Source of the DNA: Paracoccaceae bacterium
GTDB lineage: Bacteria; Pseudomonadota; Alphaproteobacteria; Rhodobacterales; Rhodobacteraceae
Length of the DNA stretch: 64,000 nucleotides
Direction: 5' to 3'
Assembly: GCA_022822495.1 (NCBI GenBank)
Contig: JAJEBQ010000019.1
Location: 87,375 to 151,374 of the forward strand
Part shown: piece by piece, positions 28,912-38,164 of the stretch
How positions within the stretch are numbered: position 1 is the stretch's first letter
How the letters are laid out: every line of letters begins with the position of its first letter
Notes under the pieces: generated by a model
The model's input: only the letters and a program-made list of their open reading frames with translations
Databases searched by the model: none
What the model was told of the DNA's origin: nothing
Translations under genes and position numbers: made by a program

Positions 28912-29326
28912 TTAAACTCCTGTTTTTGAGATTGTGAAACTGAAAATTACTCCTGTCAAATCAAGTGAATTGTTAATTCCACATTATATAAACGCGATAA
29001 CCAACATGATTAGCATGTGTATATTCTGAAAATGAAAAGTAAATCTGCTACGTACATTCCTTCAATAATAAAAACCACAATACCTTAGGAAATTAGGACT
29101 CGTAAGATCATAATGGCCGTATTATTAATTCAGGGCACCTCTTTTTTTACCATTGCCTGAGATTACCTGGTTTTCAAAAGTCGCTTTTCTAAATTTTCTA
29201 TCCCTGTGACATACAGTTTTTTGTAAACTCTTCATCAATCAGGACCTTTTTTCGCTCCATTCACCCTTTGGTCGCACCAGAACACACACCTCCCCCTTCC
29301 TTTGGACACTCATGACATAATGCGCC
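28912..29326. other. Gene-free stretch at the border of the pseudogene region
   Basis: About 415 bp with no credible reading frame or RNA gene. The first part should hold the minus-strand acetoacetyl-CoA synthetase promoter. The last 40 bases (ACACACCTCCCCC and following) are more GC-rich and may be the outer end of the IS5-type remnant; no terminal repeat could be matched. Confidence 0.5.
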
Positions 29327-29713
29327 CTAGAGGGCAACGGCAGCACGCTGCAAAGAACGCAACCTCTTGATGGTATAACACAGATTGCCCAAGCCAATCC
29401 AAACCCGGGAACGATTGAGACCCAAACAGGTCATAGAACGAGCCTTCCGGTCATTCCTCATCGCCCCAAAAACATGCGCAACACGACACCGTACCTTCGA
29501 ATAGGAATGGTTCAACGCAATCTGACGAGAACGCAAGGGCTGGCCACGCTTGGCCTTGTACGTGATCCGGGGCTTGAACCCCTTCTTGCGTAAACCAGAA
29601 AGTCTTTCCTTCAAACGATAGGCACTGTCGGCAGACACCTCATGACCCTTGGGAGGATGAGCATCCAACAGAACCTCAAACACCTGACTGTCGTGCACAT
29701 GTGCCGGAGACAC
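29327..29713 (-). pseudogene. IS5-family transposase, C-terminal fragment
   Basis: 128 residues equivalent to the C-terminal part of an IS5-type DDE transposase of about 320 aa. It contains HVHDSQVFEVLLD, then ADSAYRLKE and SKVRCRVAHVFG, then RVWIGLGNLCYTIKRL. In active relatives the last segment reads RVEHVFG; here the catalytic Glu is Ala. The N-terminal half is missing and a stop interrupts the frame about 20 bases upstream of the first start. The base composition is more GC-rich than the flanks. A dead element remnant. Confidence 0.85.
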
Positions 29714-29746
29714 CTTCCAACTGGTAATTTTAAATCATCTGCCAAA

Positions 29747-29935
29747 TCAGAATCGATGCAACTTTACAGACGCACCCGTATCAATTAGCCCCGGGTATTC
29801 TATTTCCGGTAATGTAGGACAGACATTATTACTTGGCTTGAATTTGGAATCAAATCCTATTTGAATCTTAATGGTGGGTCCTAACCTCTTTAAGATATTT
29901 GAATGTTTTTTAAATCCGCATTCTACTTCAGGCAT
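29747..29935 (-). pseudogene. Retropepsin-like aspartic protease, N-terminal fragment
   Basis: 62 residues ending just after the protease signature: the frame runs GFKKHSNILKRLGPTIKIQI, then PEIEYPGLIDTGAS and a non-homologous tail VKLHRF before the stop. LIDTGAS is the catalytic D-T/S-G triad of retropepsins; everything after it (flap and second half) is absent. The break lies next to the IS5-type remnant, so an insertion followed by deletion is likely. The start overlaps the end of the upstream gene by 8 bp, showing they were a translationally coupled pair. Confidence 0.6.
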
Positions 29936-30176
29936 GGTTTGCCACAGGACGGTAAAGCAAGGAAGCTGGTAGCATTATAGGTTTTGAACCTACTTGTCTA
30001 ATGAGATATGGCCCGGACCCAAATTTTTGGACAGCGACATCTGCGGCCTTTTCAAATTCATCATAAGCCCCTATAAGCTTTTTCTCGTGAATGATGACCC
30101 ATTTTCCTGGATGGTCAGCTTTAAGGACAGATTCCATAATTTCATATGCTTTAATTTCCTCAGACAGTTTAACCAT
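29928..30176 (-). CDS. Small conserved protein, upstream partner of a retropepsin-like gene
   Basis: 82 residues, intact frame. The sequence DHPGKWVIIHEKKLIGAYDE followed by FEKAADVAVQKFGSGPYLIRQ resembles short DUF5678-like proteins that, as recalled, precede retropepsin-like protease genes in many bacteria. Here the downstream protease is truncated, so this gene may be non-functional in context. It starts with ATG at 30176 with a region of low complexity upstream. Role unknown; family name unverified. Confidence 0.5.
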   Translation of the reverse strand: MVKLSEEIKAYEIMESVLKADHPGKWVIIHEKKLIGAYDEFEKAADVAVQKFGSGPYLIRQVGSKPIMLPASLLYRPVANHA

Positions 30177-30308
30177 AGTCTAGATCCCCATTCAAAATTT
30201 ATTTCTCAAGAATGATAAATCATTCTATTTGTTTACCATCTTTTTTTACTTTTCTCTACCGAATCCATTTAGCCGGGTGTAAATCTGGTTTTGCGACAAA
30301 ATTTGTTT

Positions 30309-30768
30309 GGCTCTTCCCCAGATATAGTGGGTTACCTCCCTTTATGGAATGGCCTATTGTTCCAAAAGTGTTGTTGAAGAACAGTACCAGGTGAGATAAA
30401 TACTCCGCAACAATTTCAATGACAGGGAAAGGGCCCCATGACAAGACGACGTAAACCAAGATGTGACCTCAACAGGGAGTCTTTCAACCGATTGCTTGAC
30501 CTTCAGCCTCCCTGGGAGGTTGTAGCGTTGGACATTGTCCACGAGGAGCGGGAAGTGCGTGTTCATATTGCCTACGATGGCACCGATCGTCTGGCCTGCC
30601 CGGCGTGCGGGTGCCGGTGTCCGGGCTATGATCATCGGGAACGCCGGTGGCGTCATCTGGACACTATGGACGACCGGACGTCTCTTGTGTGTGACGTTCC
30701 CCGGGTGGTGTGTCCCGAGCATGGGGTGATGACGGTGACGGTTCCGTGGTCGGAACGCCTGTCCCGCT
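30309..30768 (+). mobile_element. ISL3-family element, left-end remnant
   Basis: A candidate left terminal repeat, GGCTCTTCCCCAGATATAGT, starts at 30309 and matches the GGCTCTTC-type ends of ISL3 elements. The transposase N-terminus begins about 130 bp later (30438). Homology stops near 30768, where a minus-strand IS5-type sequence begins. The right end and most of the transposase are absent. Base composition is much more GC-rich than the neighbours. Confidence 0.6.
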
Positions 30769-30788
30769 TCAAGGAGTGGTCGGAATGA
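30438..30788 (+). pseudogene. ISL3-family transposase, N-terminal fragment
   Basis: 116 residues against roughly 400 in a full transposase. It has the N-terminal zinc-binding region CPACGCRCPGYDHRERRWRH followed by PRVVCPEHGVMTVTVPWSE, diagnostic of the IS204/IS1001/IS1096/IS1165 group. The homologous part ends at LSRF; the last five codons and the TGA come from the adjoining sequence. The DDE catalytic core is absent. Confidence 0.82.
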
Positions 30789-30884
30789 CTCCCAGTCAAC
30801 CCGTTCCTTTGTGCTTTGCAGAGTGTTGAATTCCTTCAACGCTTGACGTTGATGATCTTCTTCCAGCAAGTGACATCTTTCCAT
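30767..30884 (-). pseudogene. IS5-family transposase, N-terminal fragment
   Basis: About 40 codons from the ATG at 30884, reading MERCHLLEEDHQRQALKEFN and then RVDWESFRPLLEAG. The W-E-S-F-R-P-L-L segment resembles the DUF772 N-terminus of IS5 transposases. It ends where ISL3 sequence of opposite orientation begins. It could belong to the same element as the C-terminal fragment at 29.3-29.7 kb, since order and strand agree, but over 1 kb of unrelated sequence intervenes. Confidence 0.5.
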
Positions 30885-31087
30885 CAAAAAGGGACAAATT
30901 GAGTGCTGGCTCCAAGTGAATCATAACACTAACAAAAAGGCCAGGATTTGGGGAGTGTTTTTAAAAAATATGGCTCAATTAATTAATAGAGGTGCCCCTC
31001 ATAATCATTATATATTTAACAGATATGGTTATTTGGTACATTTGACAATTGCCCCTATCAACCGAATTAATCAACAGAACTCAGTCA

Positions 31088-31867
31088 ATGAATGGAAATG
31101 AAATCTACAATAAGCTGAGTTTTTATTGGCAAAGGCAAAACCTCCCTTCCGAACCTTCCAGCCCTCCACGAAGTGCCCTGTTTCGTTATCACCAGTCTAT
31201 GTCAGAATTTGTTTTTGATGCCTGTCACCTTGAGGGGAATCCATACACCTATGTCGAAGTAAAAACCCTCATGGATGGCTTTCCTGTTGGCGGCCATCGT
31301 CTGGTTGATGAACGTCAGGTCTTGAACCTTGTTTCATCTGCCAAGGAACTTTTTACCATGGTGGAAAACCAGGAATTCCGTTTGGATAAATCTATCTCAG
31401 ATCGGTTGCATAATTTGGTTGCCTTTGAAGAAGCCTTGGAATGGGGTCATTTCAGGGGTGAAGGGCAAGAAGACCAAATGACACCTCATGTAGCTCTCCA
31501 TCAAGGCAAATATCGACCACAGGATACCCAACCGGGTGGGAATAATCTAAACAAACTTTATCAGGACGGGTTGGAAATTATCAAACGGGAAATCACCCAT
31601 CCCTGTGAACGGGGTATGATCTATTTTCTGTTTACAGCACTATAACAGTTTTATTTTGATGGAAACAAAAGGACCGGACGTTTCATGATGAATGGGGAAC
31701 TAATGGCCCATGGTTAGGACGCCATATCGGTTCCGGCTAACCGAGCAAGGGAATTTAATGATCTGATGTCGGATTTCTATACTTATCGGGACAGTAGCAA
31801 GATGTTACAGTTCCTCTATTCTTGTCGTCCTCAGGATAAACCCTTACCAATAACATCTGGTTTATAA
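31088..31867 (+). pseudogene. Fic-family protein pseudogene
   Basis: The N-terminal part reads normally from the ATG at 31088, with FRYHQSMSEFVFDACHLEGN, VFEEALEWGHF-type residues and GQEDQMTPHVALHQGKY, as in Fic/DOC proteins that AMPylate or otherwise modify targets. At 31643 a TAA interrupts, but the same frame continues through QFYFDGNKRTGRFMMNGEL, the Fic active-site loop, to a second in-frame TAG at 31715 and then DAISVPANRAREFNDLMSDF to a stop at 31865. Two nonsense mutations in a recognisable frame mark a dead gene. Upstream frame extends to a TTG at 31049. Confidence 0.88.
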
Positions 31868-31884
31868 ATTATCCATTTAACTCT

Positions 31885-32699
31885 ATGCCTAAATGGTATC
31901 TGATATTTTGGTTTTCAGGGCATGTTATTTTCCCTGGACTCACTATAATGATGAGACACCCAGTAACTTGGAATTGATAAAAGAGTTCTCATTCAGTTGG
32001 ATTGCCTATATCACTATAAGTGAATGACATTATAATGGTTGTACGGTATGGAGCCTTTTACCTCTGGCTTTACATGAGAAGAAATCAGGAGGCCACTTTC
32101 AAATACAATCCTCAGCGGCCAGAAACTGGCAATTCAGTATTTCTTTTCTAAAATCAAACGATTGATGACCTTATGGATGACGGCCAATGGGTTATCCCCT
32201 ACCTTAACATGAATTCAAATCCCATTTTGTTTTTTTGCAATATTCATTTTCCTTACCCTATTAAGGAAAATTCACTTTTATTTAATGCTCCGGCTTCTAC
32301 TCAGGCCACAACTCTATTGAAGTGTTCATAAAGTGTACCGATTCTAACCTAGGTCCTTGGCCTGGACTGTCCATGCATCCGGTTGAACATTTATGATATT
32401 TCTCAGGTGTTCTTATTCACTGGATTATACCTTCCCATCCAGTCCATACCATATTTCATTTGGTCCATTTGGGGATGTCTCCAACCCCGGGTCGTGACGG
32501 TTTTGATAAAGTCGTTATTGGGGAAGATAAATTAATAGACACCCATTGTTTTGCGTGCTACCTCCATCACAAATATTTTGAGATCAATTATGCAGATGGT
32601 TCCATACCCTTGGACAAGTGGTTTGGGACGTTGCATGACGGGTTGAAGGAGGCTGATAAACGCGTGAACGCGCGGCTTAAAGGCTTGAAAGAGCAATAG
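31885..32699 (+). pseudogene. Sterol desaturase (fatty-acid hydroxylase superfamily) pseudogene
   Basis: Pieces of one protein are spread over three frames in family order: an ATG at 31885 followed by GHVIFPGLTI, then NDIIMVVRYGAFYLWLYMRR with FKYNPQRP near 32030-32110, then LWMTANGLSPTLT at about 32170, a degraded His-box region, then NLGPWPGLSMHPVEHL and, after an in-frame TGA, YFSGVLIHWIIPSHPVH. The final 79 codons read clean, with CYLHHKYFEINYAD and PLDKWFGTLHDG. Several stops and frameshifts exclude function. Intact relatives are diiron membrane hydroxylases. Confidence 0.85.
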
Positions 32700-32721
32700 A
32701 CCTGATCGGATCAGTATTTCA

Positions 32722-32795
32722 TGGAGGCGAGTACCGGAATCGAACCGGTGTCCACGGTTTTGCAGACCGCTGCGTAACCACTCCGCCAACTCGCC
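32722..32795 (-). tRNA. tRNA-Cys (GCA)
   Basis: On the minus strand the acceptor arm GGCGAGT pairs with ACTCGCC, followed by T and an encoded CCA (TGG at 32722-32724 on the plus strand). The anticodon loop CTGCAAA contains GCA, and the T loop reads GGTTCGATTCC. 74 bases. It borders the decayed region at 28.9-32.7 kb, a common place for insertions. Confidence 0.95.
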
Positions 32796-32850
32796 ATGGT
32801 TACTTTACATTCTGCCACCAAAGATGAGCCTTTTTAACGGGGTTTTCAAC

Positions 32851-32874
32851 TCCAGATTGAAAATATAATCTGGA
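32851..32874. terminator. 8-bp hairpin downstream of folD
   Basis: TCCAGATT (32851-32858) and AATCTGGA (32867-32874) form a perfect stem with an 8-base loop in the 140-bp space between the folD stop and tRNA-Cys, both on the minus strand. There is no strong T tract, so termination is tentative. Confidence 0.4.
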
Positions 32875-32937
32875 AGTTAGCCCAATCTGAGTTCGAGCTT
32901 GTAATCATGCAACAATGAAAATTGCGTGATTACCCCC

Positions 32938-33840
32938 CTATTCCTCGACCCAGTTTGGTTCAGCAAGGCCTTTAGTACGACAAAAAGAAGTAACTGTATT
33001 GGCCAGCAAACAGGCAATGGTCATCGGACCAACACCCCCCGGGACAGGGGTAATTGCACCAGCGACCTGAGAGGCTTCTGCAAAATCAACATCGCCAACA
33101 AGTTTGGGTCTGGAAATCTTGGGGTCGGGGTTATCAATTCTGTTGATGCCAACATCAATTACGGTTGCCCCGGGTTTTATCCAATTGCCTTTGATGAAAT
33201 TAGGCCTTCCCACAGCTGCAACCAATATATCCGCTTCTCGGCAAACAGCCGGCAAATCCCTTGTCCGACTATGTGCAATGGTTACCGTACAGTTTTCTTG
33301 TAAAAGTAGATTGGCCATTGGCTTGCCTACAATATTGGACCTACCCACAACCACAGCATTCATTCCCGAGAGGGAACCATGATGGTTCAAAAGCATCAAT
33401 TTACAACCAAGTGGTGTACAGGGAATCATGGCTTTTTGGCCAGTAGACAGTAATCCCACATTAGAAATATGAAATCCGTCAACATCCTTCTGAGGTACGA
33501 TTGCATTTATGACACGCTCCGAGTCTATATGCTCTGGTAATGGAAGTTGAACCAGTAGACCATGAATCAACTCATTGTTATTAACTTCGTCAATCAAGGC
33601 AAGAAGGTTACTCTCTGAAACCTGTGCATCAAGTATATGTTTAAAGGATTCCATCCCCACTTCTGAAGTTTGTCGTGCCTTGTTCCTTACATAGACTTCA
33701 CTTGCCGGATCCTCTCCTATCAAAATTACAGCCAGACCAGGTACTTCTCCCTGTGAATTCCGAATTTCGGAAACTTTGCGGGTTATTTTCACCCTCAGCG
33801 TTTTGGCAAAATTTTTACCATCAATTATTTTTGCTACCAT
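32938..33840 (-). CDS. folD: Bifunctional methylenetetrahydrofolate dehydrogenase/cyclohydrolase
   Basis: Interconverts 5,10-methylene-, methenyl- and 10-formyl-tetrahydrofolate with NADP. 300 residues. The motif [17 protein letters not shown] carries the catalytic Lys, followed by [11 protein letters not shown], the [14 protein letters not shown] nucleotide site and the C-terminal [18 protein letters not shown]. Start [13 protein letters not shown] is standard. It is 26 bp downstream of the MOSC gene and likely co-transcribed. Confidence 0.96.
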   Translation of the reverse strand: MVAKIIDGKNFAKTLRVKITRKVSEIRNSQGEVPGLAVILIGEDPASEVYVRNKARQTSEVGMESFKHILDAQVSESNLLALIDEVNNNELIHGLLVQLPLPEHIDSERVINAIVPQKDVDGFHISNVGLLSTGQKAMIPCTPLGCKLMLLNHHGSLSGMNAVVVGRSNIVGKPMANLLLQENCTVTIAHSRTRDLPAVCREADILVAAVGRPNFIKGNWIKPGATVIDVGINRIDNPDPKISRPKLVGDVDFAEASQVAGAITPVPGGVGPMTIACLLANTVTSFCRTKGLAEPNWVEE

Positions 33841-33866
33841 GAAAAACTGCCTATATTAAATGTTTA

Positions 33867-34448
33867 TTACTTGGCCATCCAGGGTCTCTGTGTTGGAACA
33901 AAGAACTTGATCTCATCTCCAACCGAGATATCCCCTTCCCTCTCTACCCAAGCCGTTATTCCTCTCCTTTCAAAAGCCGAGGCTTTAAAATACTTGCCTT
34001 TACTTGGAAATACCTTTTCAATTTCCCGGGCCGGGAAATTGCATGGCAAATTGATCATATCCACGGTTACAGTAGCTCCAGACGGAAACTGTAGTCGGGA
34101 TGAAGGTGGCAAAAGAGTAAAATCTGGAATACCTTCAAGAACAAGGTTAGCGCCTACTAATTCAGGTTCTACTTTTTCTATACCCATATCTTGGGCAATC
34201 AAATCAAGTTCCTCCCTGGAAACCACGGAAATTTGCCTGACATTCCTGATTGGTGTATTCTCGGGATATAAATCTTCTACTCGCACACAGGCAGGCCGGG
34301 TTGTGCCGTAATGCGAATCACCGACCAATCCACCGAAATCCAATTTTCCTGATTGCACAGGATGTGACTTAATTGTTGTCTGTCTGTCAATAACATTCCC
34401 AATCCAGATAAGACGACCATGATAGCCTGTTTGTGTAAATATGGACAT
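33867..34448 (-). CDS. MOSC domain protein
   Basis: 193-residue single-domain protein of the MOSC family (molybdenum cofactor sulfurase C-terminal), which usually handles pyranopterin-bound molybdenum or carries sulfur transfer. Family cues are GGLVGDSHYGTTRPACVR near the start, VGANLVLEGIPDFTLLPPSS and the terminal SVGDEIKFFVP. The cysteine in LPCNFPAREI could be functional. Cofactor and partner are unknown. It lies between folD and the ftsH pair. Confidence 0.75.
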   Translation of the reverse strand: MSIFTQTGYHGRLIWIGNVIDRQTTIKSHPVQSGKLDFGGLVGDSHYGTTRPACVRVEDLYPENTPIRNVRQISVVSREELDLIAQDMGIEKVEPELVGANLVLEGIPDFTLLPPSSRLQFPSGATVTVDMINLPCNFPAREIEKVFPSKGKYFKASAFERRGITAWVEREGDISVGDEIKFFVPTQRPWMAK

Positions 34449-34526
34449 GTGGATTTATAACTAATGGAACTGAAAATGAGAAAAAAATGAAATCAGGTAA
34501 ATAACACCCGTTCTCATATTTTTAAA

Positions 34527-36107
34527 TCAGGATTTCTTTACTTTGGGAACCGTTGTCAAATTTGGGCCTTTTTGACGAATGGGAAGCACCTTCGTTTCTT
34601 TGACCTGCTTGGCTACCTGGATGGGTTTCCCACCTGCTATCACCCTATGAATTTCTTCTCCGGTCAGGGTCTCAAACTCCAGCAAGCCCTCGGCTAAACG
34701 TTCAAGATCTTGTCGTTTATCGGTAAGGATCTTCTTTGCCTTTTGGTAACCTTCATCAACCAATTTTCTGACTTCTGCATCAATGATTTCCTGGGTTTCA
34801 GGACTGATAGATCGACCAGAATTCATTTTACCCAAGTAGGTATCCTGCTCAGTTGAATAATCAATTTTACCAAGTTTGTCTGACATCCCGTATTGGGTGA
34901 CCATCGCTCTTGCTAACTGGGTAGCCTGTTGTATATCTGAGGCAGCACCAGAGGTAATATTTTCTTCCCCAAAAATAATTTCTTCAGCAACCCTGCCTCC
35001 CATTGCCATCGCAATTTTGGATTTGAATTTGGTAATGGTTACAGTCAACTGATCCCTTTCGGGTAGACTTAACACCAAACCGAGAGCTCGTCCTCTTGGT
35101 ATAATCGTTGCCTTGTGTATGGGGTCATGCTGGGGAACATTTAATCCAACCACCGCATGGCCAGCCTCGTGATAGGCCGTCAGGCGTTTCTCATCATCGG
35201 TCATGACCATAGAACGTCGTTCTGAACCCATCATGACCTTGTCCTTCGCGTTCTCAAAATCTACCATTGACACGAAGTTACGACGTATTCTGGCTGCAAT
35301 CAAAGCAGCCTCGTTGACAAGATTGGCAAGGTCAGCACCCGAAAAACCTGGCGTTCCACGCGCAATGACCTTCAAATCGACATCTGAACCCAGAGCTACC
35401 TTGCGGGCGTGAACCTGGAGTATTTTTTCCCGACCCACTATATCGGGTGGAGGAACCACAATCTGACGATCAAATCGACCTGGCCGCAGGAGTGCCTTAT
35501 CCAGGACATCTGGCCTGTTTGTGGCCGCAATGATGACAACTCCATCATTCATTTCAAAACCATCCATCTCAACCAGAAGCTGATTAAGTGTCTGCTCACG
35601 TTCGTCATTACCACCACCAATTCCAATCCCCCTCGAACGGCCAACAGCATCGATTTCATCAATAAATACGATGCAGGGTGCATTTTTCTTGGCTTGCTGG
35701 AACATATCGCGGACCCTGGAGGCTCCCACACCGACAAACATTTCAACAAAATCAGAACCAGAAATGGTATAGAAGGGAACATTGGCTTCACCAGCTATGG
35801 CCTTGGCCAAAAGAGTTTTGCCTGTGCCTGGCGGTCCAATCAGCAGGGCCCCTTTTGGAATTTTACCTCCCAATCGGGAAAAAACTGCCGGGTTCCTGAG
35901 GAAATCCACGATTTCTTCCAGTTCTTCCTTGGCTTCATCTATACCAGCCACATCCTGGAAAGTTACTTTCACATTGTCTTCAGTCAGGAGCCTCGCACGA
36001 GACTTGCCATAACCAAAAATTCCGCCCGGACCACCTTGTGATTGCTTGCGTTGCAAGTAGAGCATAAGGAGTACGAGCAAAAGCCCAATGAGAAAACCTC
36101 CTGTCAT
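34527..36107 (-). CDS. FtsH paralog without the first transmembrane segment and periplasmic domain
   Basis: 526-residue ATP-dependent zinc protease. It starts at [20 protein letters not shown], one membrane helix corresponding to TM2 of FtsH, then the AAA+ module with Walker A GPPGTGKT, Walker [10 protein letters not shown], second-region-of-homology arginines in [18 protein letters not shown], and the protease motif HEAGH with downstream zinc-ligand Asp in TSGAASDI. The ATG at 36107 has GGAG about 9 bases before it and a stop lies close upstream. It is 41 bp downstream of full-length ftsH and about as similar as a recent tandem copy, differing in the C-terminal tail. Confidence 0.9.
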   Translation of the reverse strand: MTGGFLIGLLLVLLMLYLQRKQSQGGPGGIFGYGKSRARLLTEDNVKVTFQDVAGIDEAKEELEEIVDFLRNPAVFSRLGGKIPKGALLIGPPGTGKTLLAKAIAGEANVPFYTISGSDFVEMFVGVGASRVRDMFQQAKKNAPCIVFIDEIDAVGRSRGIGIGGGNDEREQTLNQLLVEMDGFEMNDGVVIIAATNRPDVLDKALLRPGRFDRQIVVPPPDIVGREKILQVHARKVALGSDVDLKVIARGTPGFSGADLANLVNEAALIAARIRRNFVSMVDFENAKDKVMMGSERRSMVMTDDEKRLTAYHEAGHAVVGLNVPQHDPIHKATIIPRGRALGLVLSLPERDQLTVTITKFKSKIAMAMGGRVAEEIIFGEENITSGAASDIQQATQLARAMVTQYGMSDKLGKIDYSTEQDTYLGKMNSGRSISPETQEIIDAEVRKLVDEGYQKAKKILTDKRQDLERLAEGLLEFETLTGEEIHRVIAGGKPIQVAKQVKETKVLPIRQKGPNLTTVPKVKKS

Positions 36108-36148
36108 ACAACCAATCTCCTATCCCCAGATATCCATCCAGACTCTAC

Positions 36149-38080
36149 TTAAACCTCCGCTTCGGTAAAATTCGTTGGCCTGCGAGGTCGATTCTTTGAG
36201 GTGGTCGGGATGGTAAAGATGGGTTTGGAAGTGTCATTACTCGGTGTTTCCGGCTCGTCCTTATTCAGGGATTCACCAGCCAGTATTTTGGTAATGTCGG
36301 TACCCGTCAACGTCTCATATTCAAGAAGACCCTGGGCCAATCTTTCCAGATCCTCTCGTTTTTCTGTAAGTATCTTTTTGGCTGTTTCATATCCCTCATC
36401 CACCAGCCTGCGGACTTCGGCATCAATAATGTCAAGTGTGTTTTGACTGGTTGACATCTGGCCAGAATATGGTCCGAGGAAGGATTGCTGTTCGTTGGCA
36501 TAATCTATGTTACCAAGTTTATCCGACATTCCGAACTGGGTCACCATCGCCCTAGCAATCTGGGAAACCTGTTTGATATCGGAGGCAGCACCCGAAGTTA
36601 CGTTTTCTGGACCAAACACCAACTCTTCAGCTACCTTTCCTCCCATTGCCATGGCAATTTTGGATTGATACTTGGTGATGTTGATGGAAAGGTGATCCCT
36701 TTCAGGCAAAGCTAAAACCAGGCCCAGGGCCCGCCCTCTTGGTATAATCGTTGCTTTATGTATGGGGTCATGTTCTGGTACATTCAGTCCGACGACAGCA
36801 TGACCTGCTTCGTGATAAGCCGTTAGTTTCTTTTCGTCCTCGGTCATTACCATGGAACGTCTTTCGGAACCCATCATGACTTTATCCTTGGAGTTCTCGA
36901 AATCTATCATGGCCACAAATTTCCGACCAACCCGAGCGGCAATCAGTGCAGCTTCATTAACCAGATTGGCGAGATCGGCGCCTGAAAACCCCGGGGTTCC
37001 TCGGGCGATAATCCTGAAATCCACATCCGGTCCCAGAGTTATTTTTCTGGCATGCACCTCAAGGATTTTTTCTCTCCCTAAAATATCAGGATTGGGGACA
37101 TGAACCTGACGGTCAAATCGGCCGGGGCGTAATAGAGCAGGATCCAAAACATCAGGACGATTGGTTGCCGCAATAATTATTACACCTTCATTGGCTTCGA
37201 AACCATCCATTTCAACCAAAAGCTGGTTCAGAGTTTGTTCTCTTTCATCATTGCCGCCTCCGTAACCAACTCCACGGGAACGTCCAACAGCATCTATTTC
37301 GTCAATAAATACAATACAGGGTGAGTTTTTCTTCGATTGCTCAAACATGTCCCTGACCCTGGACGCACCGACACCAACAAACATTTCTACAAAATCAGAT
37401 CCAGATATGGAAAAGAAAGGAACACCCGCCTCACCGGCTATGGCTCTGGCAAGAAGTGTTTTACCTGTACCTGGGGGACCTACCAACAAGGCACCCGTTG
37501 GAATTTTTCCCCCCAATCTGGAATACTTTGGCGGATCACGAAGAAACTCAACGATTTCCTCAAGCTCCTCTTTCGCTTCATCAATACCGGCAACATCCTT
37601 GAAGGTAACTTTACCCTGACGCTCCGTCAGCATCTTTGCTTTCGACCGGCCAAATCCCATGGCCCCACCGCGTCCACCACCCTGTATGCGATTCATGAGA
37701 AAAATCCAGAAACCAATCAGCAGCAAGATGGGGAGGAAAGGACCTAAAAAGGCCATCAAACCACTGGGCTCCTGCGGTTGAGCATCAATGGTCACATCAT
37801 ATTCGATCAGCAATGAAGTGATATCAAAACCTTGGGGTATGATGGTCTTGAAGCGTACGCCCGTATCACGAACAGCGGTTAATTTCTCACCATCAATAAC
37901 AACTGAAACAACATTATTCTCTTCCACATCGTTCAAAAATGATGTGAAGGGAACATTGTTTGTTGTATTAACTGCCTGTCCATTGGTAAAGATGTTGAAA
38001 AGGGCGACAATCAGAACAATTAAAACAATCCAAAACAGAAAATTCTTAACATTCCCGAATGGGTAATTCTTTTTTGCCAT
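36149..38080 (-). CDS. ftsH: ATP-dependent zinc metalloprotease FtsH
   Basis: Hexameric inner-membrane AAA+ protease that degrades unassembled membrane proteins and short-lived regulators. 643 residues from [10 protein letters not shown] (ATG at 38080); the frame extends ten codons further but this start is the family one. Two membrane helices flank a periplasmic domain (about residues 30-105), then Walker A GPPGTGKT, Walker B VFIDEID, SRH and the HEAGH zinc site. The C-terminus has a proline/lysine-rich tail ending TNFTEAEV. Upstream tilS and the Tol block are on the same strand, the usual alphaproteobacterial order. Confidence 0.96.
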   Translation of the reverse strand: MAKKNYPFGNVKNFLFWIVLIVLIVALFNIFTNGQAVNTTNNVPFTSFLNDVEENNVVSVVIDGEKLTAVRDTGVRFKTIIPQGFDITSLLIEYDVTIDAQPQEPSGLMAFLGPFLPILLLIGFWIFLMNRIQGGGRGGAMGFGRSKAKMLTERQGKVTFKDVAGIDEAKEELEEIVEFLRDPPKYSRLGGKIPTGALLVGPPGTGKTLLARAIAGEAGVPFFSISGSDFVEMFVGVGASRVRDMFEQSKKNSPCIVFIDEIDAVGRSRGVGYGGGNDEREQTLNQLLVEMDGFEANEGVIIIAATNRPDVLDPALLRPGRFDRQVHVPNPDILGREKILEVHARKITLGPDVDFRIIARGTPGFSGADLANLVNEAALIAARVGRKFVAMIDFENSKDKVMMGSERRSMVMTEDEKKLTAYHEAGHAVVGLNVPEHDPIHKATIIPRGRALGLVLALPERDHLSINITKYQSKIAMAMGGKVAEELVFGPENVTSGAASDIKQVSQIARAMVTQFGMSDKLGNIDYANEQQSFLGPYSGQMSTSQNTLDIIDAEVRRLVDEGYETAKKILTEKREDLERLAQGLLEYETLTGTDITKILAGESLNKDEPETPSNDTSKPIFTIPTTSKNRPRRPTNFTEAEV

Positions 38081-38164
38081 GTTTTCCCGATATCCTAGAG
38101 AATTTATCACGGATATACCTGTTTATCCGCCAACCACTAGAAAATAACATTTTCAAAATAGTTT

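Noticed and set aside
30256..30887. Long minus-strand frame across 30.35-30.89 kb as a gene
   Set aside because: Most of it is antisense to the ISL3 transposase fragment with Arg/His/Pro-rich artefactual sequence. Only its first 40 codons look like a genuine IS5-type N-terminus.
31088..31867. Stop-codon recoding to keep the Fic protein alive
   Set aside because: TAA and TAG are used as normal stops in nearby genes and there is no sign of a suppressor tRNA or recoding signal in this window.
35409..36041. Plus-strand frame of 210 codons inside the short ftsH
   Set aside because: It is the antisense shadow of a conserved AAA+ domain, with no start context or recognisable domain.
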